DNA of 8,945 nt. Source: Chloroflexota bacterium (GTDB taxonomy: Bacteria; Chloroflexota; Dormibacteria; Aeolococcales; Aeolococcaceae). Shown in pieces: positions 6,812 to 8,945 of this stretch. Each line of letters opens with the position of its first letter. The stretch's first letter is position 1. The DNA lies in NCBI GenBank assembly GCA_005889515.1, contig VBHE01000261.1, positions 1 to 8,945 on the forward strand, read 5' to 3'. The position numbers and the translations under genes were made by a program. The notes under the pieces are model-generated. The model saw nothing but the letters and a program-made list of their open reading frames with translations, ran no database searches and was not told where the DNA came from.

Positions 6812-7027
6812 ATGGCGGACAGCGTCTACCGCGTCACCGACATCGTGGGCGTCAGCGCGGATTCGTGGGAGGCCGCGGCGCAGGCCGCCGTCATGACCGC
6901 CGCCAAGTCGCTGCGCGACCTCCGCGTCGCCGAGGTAGTGAAGCTCGACTGCACCATCGACGACGGGAAGGTCACCCGCTTCCGGACCCGGCTCAACGTC
7001 TCCTTCAAGTACGAGAGCGACGAGTAG
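6812..7027 (+). CDS. Dodecin, SecE2/calcium-dodecin-like type
   Basis: A 71-residue protein of usual dodecin length, expected to fold as one helix on a three-stranded sheet and assemble into a hollow dodecamer. Visible signatures are the opening strand YRVTDIVGVSADSWEAAAQ, the helix AAKSLRDLRVAEVVKLD and the closing strands RTRLNVSFKYE. Flavin-binding dodecins carry Trp in the segment DWFEV; here it reads RVAEVV. That places this protein with the SecE2-like group, for which calcium rather than flavin binding has been described in mycobacteria. ATG at 6812 is chosen because GGAGG (6800-6804) lies 7 bases upstream and the dodecin fold starts immediately. A longer in-frame start at 6749 would add an unrelated Arg-rich tail. 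Its last 23 bases overlap the end of the convergent phospholipase gene. Confidence 0.93.
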   Translation: MADSVYRVTDIVGVSADSWEAAAQAAVMTAAKSLRDLRVAEVVKLDCTIDDGKVTRFRTRLNVSFKYESDE

Positions 7028-8216
7028 CGGGAGCCGCGTCCGGAAGGTCGTCGCACCTCCAGGGGTCGCCGTCCGGCGTCCCGTCGAGCCATCGCCGGGC
7101 GTCGGCGCGACCGCGCTCGATCATCGCGTCGAAGAACTCGCGGGCGAAGAGCAGGTAGCTGAGCAGCTCGCCACGCTGCGGGTTGCGGCCCACGTCGAGG
7201 ACGCGGCCGAGCAGGTTGAGGTCGCGGCAGCGGAGCAGCCCGCCGACCCCGGAGAAGTGGCGCGCGTGGATCTCGACGGCGAGCCGGCCGACGCTGTCGA
7301 CGCCCTGCGGCGCGACGAACATGTAGGGGATGTGGCGGTACGGCCCGTTCGTCGCCCGTCCGTCCAGCAATCGGTTGACCGTCACCAGCGTGGCCACGTC
7401 GTTGGCGAGCTGGTCGGCGAGCCCGGACTGGAGCATCTGCGCCGCCCCGGCGAAGATGTCGGGGCGCGCCCGGCCCCCGTCGCGCCCCCGGCCGGTGATC
7501 GCGTTGAGGCCGATGACGACCAGGCGGTCGGCGCCGAGCGCGAGCGCGGGCTTGAGCGGGGTGTTGAGCCGGGTGCCGCCGTCGCCGTACCAGCCCGCGG
7601 CCCGAGCCGGCCGGGAGACCTCGACGGCGGGGAAGAGCACCGGGATCGCCGCCGAGGCGAGGACGTGCGCCTCGCCGATGCGGGTGGGCACGTAGTCGAT
7701 CGCCCGGACCTCGTCGTTCGGTGGGGCCGGGCCGCCGTGCTGGAAGACGACGCTGCGACCGCTGTGATAGGCGGTGGCGACCACCGCCACGGTGGCGACC
7801 CTCCGCGAGGAGACGTTGCGGGCGAGGCGGTCGAAGTCGACCACCTCGCGGAGGGTGCGGGCCTGGGGTGATGCGTCGAGCAGGCTGGGGACGCTCGCCC
7901 CGGGGAGGCCGATCAGCTCGAGGCCATAGAGGAGGACCCGCCGCAGCTCGGCGGGGGAGATGAGCGGGCCGAGGACGTCCTCGTAGCGCGTCGTCCTCCA
8001 CATGGTCGCGACCGCCTCGACCGCCGCGGGGAAGGGCAGGTCGGCGTGGGCGGCGAGGAGGACGGCGTTGATCGCGCCCGCGCTGGTCCCGACGAGGACC
8101 TCCGGCCGCTCGCCACGGGACTCGAGCAGCGGGGCGAGGACGGAGAGCACGCCGACCTCGTAGGCGCCGCGAGCGCCGCCGCCGGACAGCACCAGGCCGA
8201 CACGCGGACGGGTCAC
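7005..8216 (-). CDS. Patatin-like phospholipase
   Basis: A 403-residue Ser-Asp dyad lipid acyl hydrolase. The oxyanion-hole loop GGGARG is at 12-17, the nucleophile elbow GTSAG at 43-47 (Ser45) and the catalytic Asp in DGG at 212-214. ASAAIPVLFPAV (187-198) is also typical of bacterial patatins. There is no signal peptide or membrane segment, so it is cytoplasmic, or exported only by a dedicated route. The C-terminal 150 residues are alpha-helical-looking and extend beyond the catalytic core. The GTG start at 8216 gives the conserved short lead-in to the first strand (RPRVGLVLSGGGARG). No Shine-Dalgarno is seen, but TACCAT lies 7 bases upstream, suggesting a leaderless message. Substrate class (phospholipid or neutral lipid) cannot be told. 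Its 3' end overlaps the dodecin antisense, and its start is divergent from a beta-propeller gene. Confidence 0.94.
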   Translation of the reverse strand: MTRPRVGLVLSGGGARGAYEVGVLSVLAPLLESRGERPEVLVGTSAGAINAVLLAAHADLPFPAAVEAVATMWRTTRYEDVLGPLISPAELRRVLLYGLELIGLPGASVPSLLDASPQARTLREVVDFDRLARNVSSRRVATVAVVATAYHSGRSVVFQHGGPAPPNDEVRAIDYVPTRIGEAHVLASAAIPVLFPAVEVSRPARAAGWYGDGGTRLNTPLKPALALGADRLVVIGLNAITGRGRDGGRARPDIFAGAAQMLQSGLADQLANDVATLVTVNRLLDGRATNGPYRHIPYMFVAPQGVDSVGRLAVEIHARHFSGVGGLLRCRDLNLLGRVLDVGRNPQRGELLSYLLFAREFFDAMIERGRADARRWLDGTPDGDPWRCDDLPDAAPATRRSRT

Positions 8217-8223
8217 GGCGGGG

Positions 8224-8229
8224 ATGGTA
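8224..8229 (-). promoter_or_regulatory. -10-like hexamer for leaderless phospholipase transcript
   Basis: On the minus strand TACCAT fits the actinobacterial -10 pattern TANNNT and ends 7 bases before the GTG start. That is the spacing at which transcription would begin at the start codon. The lack of any Shine-Dalgarno supports this. No convincing -35 box is seen. Confidence 0.42.
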
Positions 8230-8259
8230 GCGGCGTCGGGCTGCGCGACCGCCGGGCTC

Positions 8260-8265
8260 CAGAAT
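8260..8265 (+). promoter_or_regulatory. -10-like hexamer for leaderless propeller-protein transcript
   Basis: CAGAAT ends 7 bases before the ATG at 8273, mirroring the arrangement on the other side of the 56-base divergent gap. It keeps the A at position 2 and T at position 6 of TANNNT but lacks the first T. No Shine-Dalgarno is seen between it and the ATG. Confidence 0.35.
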
Positions 8266-8272
8266 TGACCGG

Positions 8273-8945
8273 ATGGCCGACGTCGAGCATCCCCAGCCCC
8301 GGCGCGGGCGCACGCTCGCGAGCGTCGCCGCGCCGATCCTCGTGGTGGCGATCGTGGCGCTGCTCTCGTCGCGTGGACACGGCGACCGGCCGCCGGCCCC
8401 GCGCCCGAGCGCCACGTCGGCTCCGATCGACGAGCTCCCGATCGTCTCCAAGTCGATGGTCGCGTCCGATCCCCGGAACGGGACGCTCCTCCTGGTCGGC
8501 TGCTGTGATCCGGGCGTCAGCGGCTCCGAGCCGGCGTCGACGTGGGAGCGGATCGGGACCGGCTGGACGCACCTCGCCCCGGCGACCGCGCCCCCGTATC
8601 ACCCCGGGGCGGGGCTGGCGTTCGACCCGGCGACCGCAACCTTCCTGCTCCAGGGCGGCGACGGCTCGTCGGAGACGTGGTCGTGGGACGGCCGGGACTG
8701 GACGCCACTGCATCCCCCCGCGTCGCCGCCGCCGGGTCCGGCGGTGATGACCTACTCCTCCGCGGGCCGCGTGCTCGTCCTCCTCACCACGACGCCCGGC
8801 CCTGACGTCGAGACCTGGAGCTGGGACGGGCGGACGTGGGCCAGGGTCGCCGCCCCCGCCCCGCCACCGCCGCAGGGGCCGTTCGCCGTGGCCGACGATC
8901 CGCTCCGTCGCCGGCTGGTCGTCCTCGTGGGGGCGGGATGCGGCC
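8273..8945 (+). CDS. Membrane-anchored Kelch-like beta-propeller protein (3' end outside window)
   Basis: The frame is open from ATG 8273 to the window edge (224 residues seen). After a short Arg-containing head, residues about 14-33 form one hydrophobic segment (TLASVAAPILVVAIVALLSS), an uncleaved signal anchor. A Pro/Ala/Ser-rich linker follows (to about 52), so the rest should lie outside the membrane. From 59 onward come repeats of about 45 residues with the pattern 'AxDPxxxxLLLxGG ... TWxWDGxxWxxL'. Two blades show the signature plainly (SSETWSWDGRDWTPL, 132-146, and VETWSWDGRTWARV, 179-192). An earlier one is degenerate (STWERIGTGWTHL, 89-101) and a fourth begins near 203. Such repeats build Kelch/galactose-oxidase-like propellers, usually for binding rather than catalysis. 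Cys77-Cys78 and Cys223 could form disulfides. I do not recognise a specific function. It is divergent from the phospholipase. Confidence 0.85.
   Translation, partial: MADVEHPQPRRGRTLASVAAPILVVAIVALLSSRGHGDRPPAPRPSATSAPIDELPIVSKSMVASDPRNGTLLLVGCCDPGVSGSEPASTWERIGTGWTHLAPATAPPYHPGAGLAFDPATATFLLQGGDGSSETWSWDGRDWTPLHPPASPPPGPAVMTYSSAGRVLVLLTTTPGPDVETWSWDGRTWARVAAPAPPPPQGPFAVADDPLRRRLVVLVGAGCG

Overview
The window is very GC-rich, with codon third positions dominated by G/C, GTG and TTG starts, and short gene spacings. This suggests a high-GC soil-type bacterium: an actinomycete relative, or a high-GC Chloroflexota/Dormibacterota-like lineage. The sequence alone does not settle which. No rRNA, tRNA, CRISPR array, transposase or phage gene is visible, and the region is almost completely coding.

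Left part (about 97-2855, minus strand). Three genes read leftward as one unit: a TetR-family repressor, a classical short-chain dehydrogenase/reductase (SDR) overlapping it by 8 bases, and a GAF-domain histidine kinase 19 bases further on. The kinase appears to start at TTG, which sits in the loop of a small predicted hairpin. A G-run-rich 16-bp tandem repeat lies just past its stop codon.

Centre (about 2856-6740). A divergent control region carries an 18-bp near-perfect palindrome placed inside the spacer of a plausible promoter. It reads rightward into three closely spaced genes: a saccharopine-dehydrogenase-like NAD(P)-binding protein, an acyl-CoA synthetase (AMP-forming), and a zinc-independent quinone-oxidoreductase-type dehydrogenase. 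Together with the SDR across the promoter, this looks like a TetR-controlled module that activates an organic acid to its CoA thioester and carries out redox steps on it. The substrate cannot be read from the sequence. The synthetase gene as given is broken: the reading frame changes at about 5144, and the residues normally found after its A5 motif seem to be missing.

Right part (about 6741-8945). A small dodecin of the type lacking the flavin-stacking Trp converges on, and overlaps by 23 bases, a minus-strand patatin-like phospholipase. Divergent from the phospholipase, across only 56 bases, is the start of a membrane-anchored Kelch-like beta-propeller protein that runs off the window. Both divergent starts have a -10-like hexamer exactly 7 bases upstream, so both transcripts may be leaderless.

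I see no clearly novel defence or mobile system. The points most worth following up are the TetR operator and its catabolic module, the damaged ligase, the start-codon hairpin, and the leaderless divergent pair.
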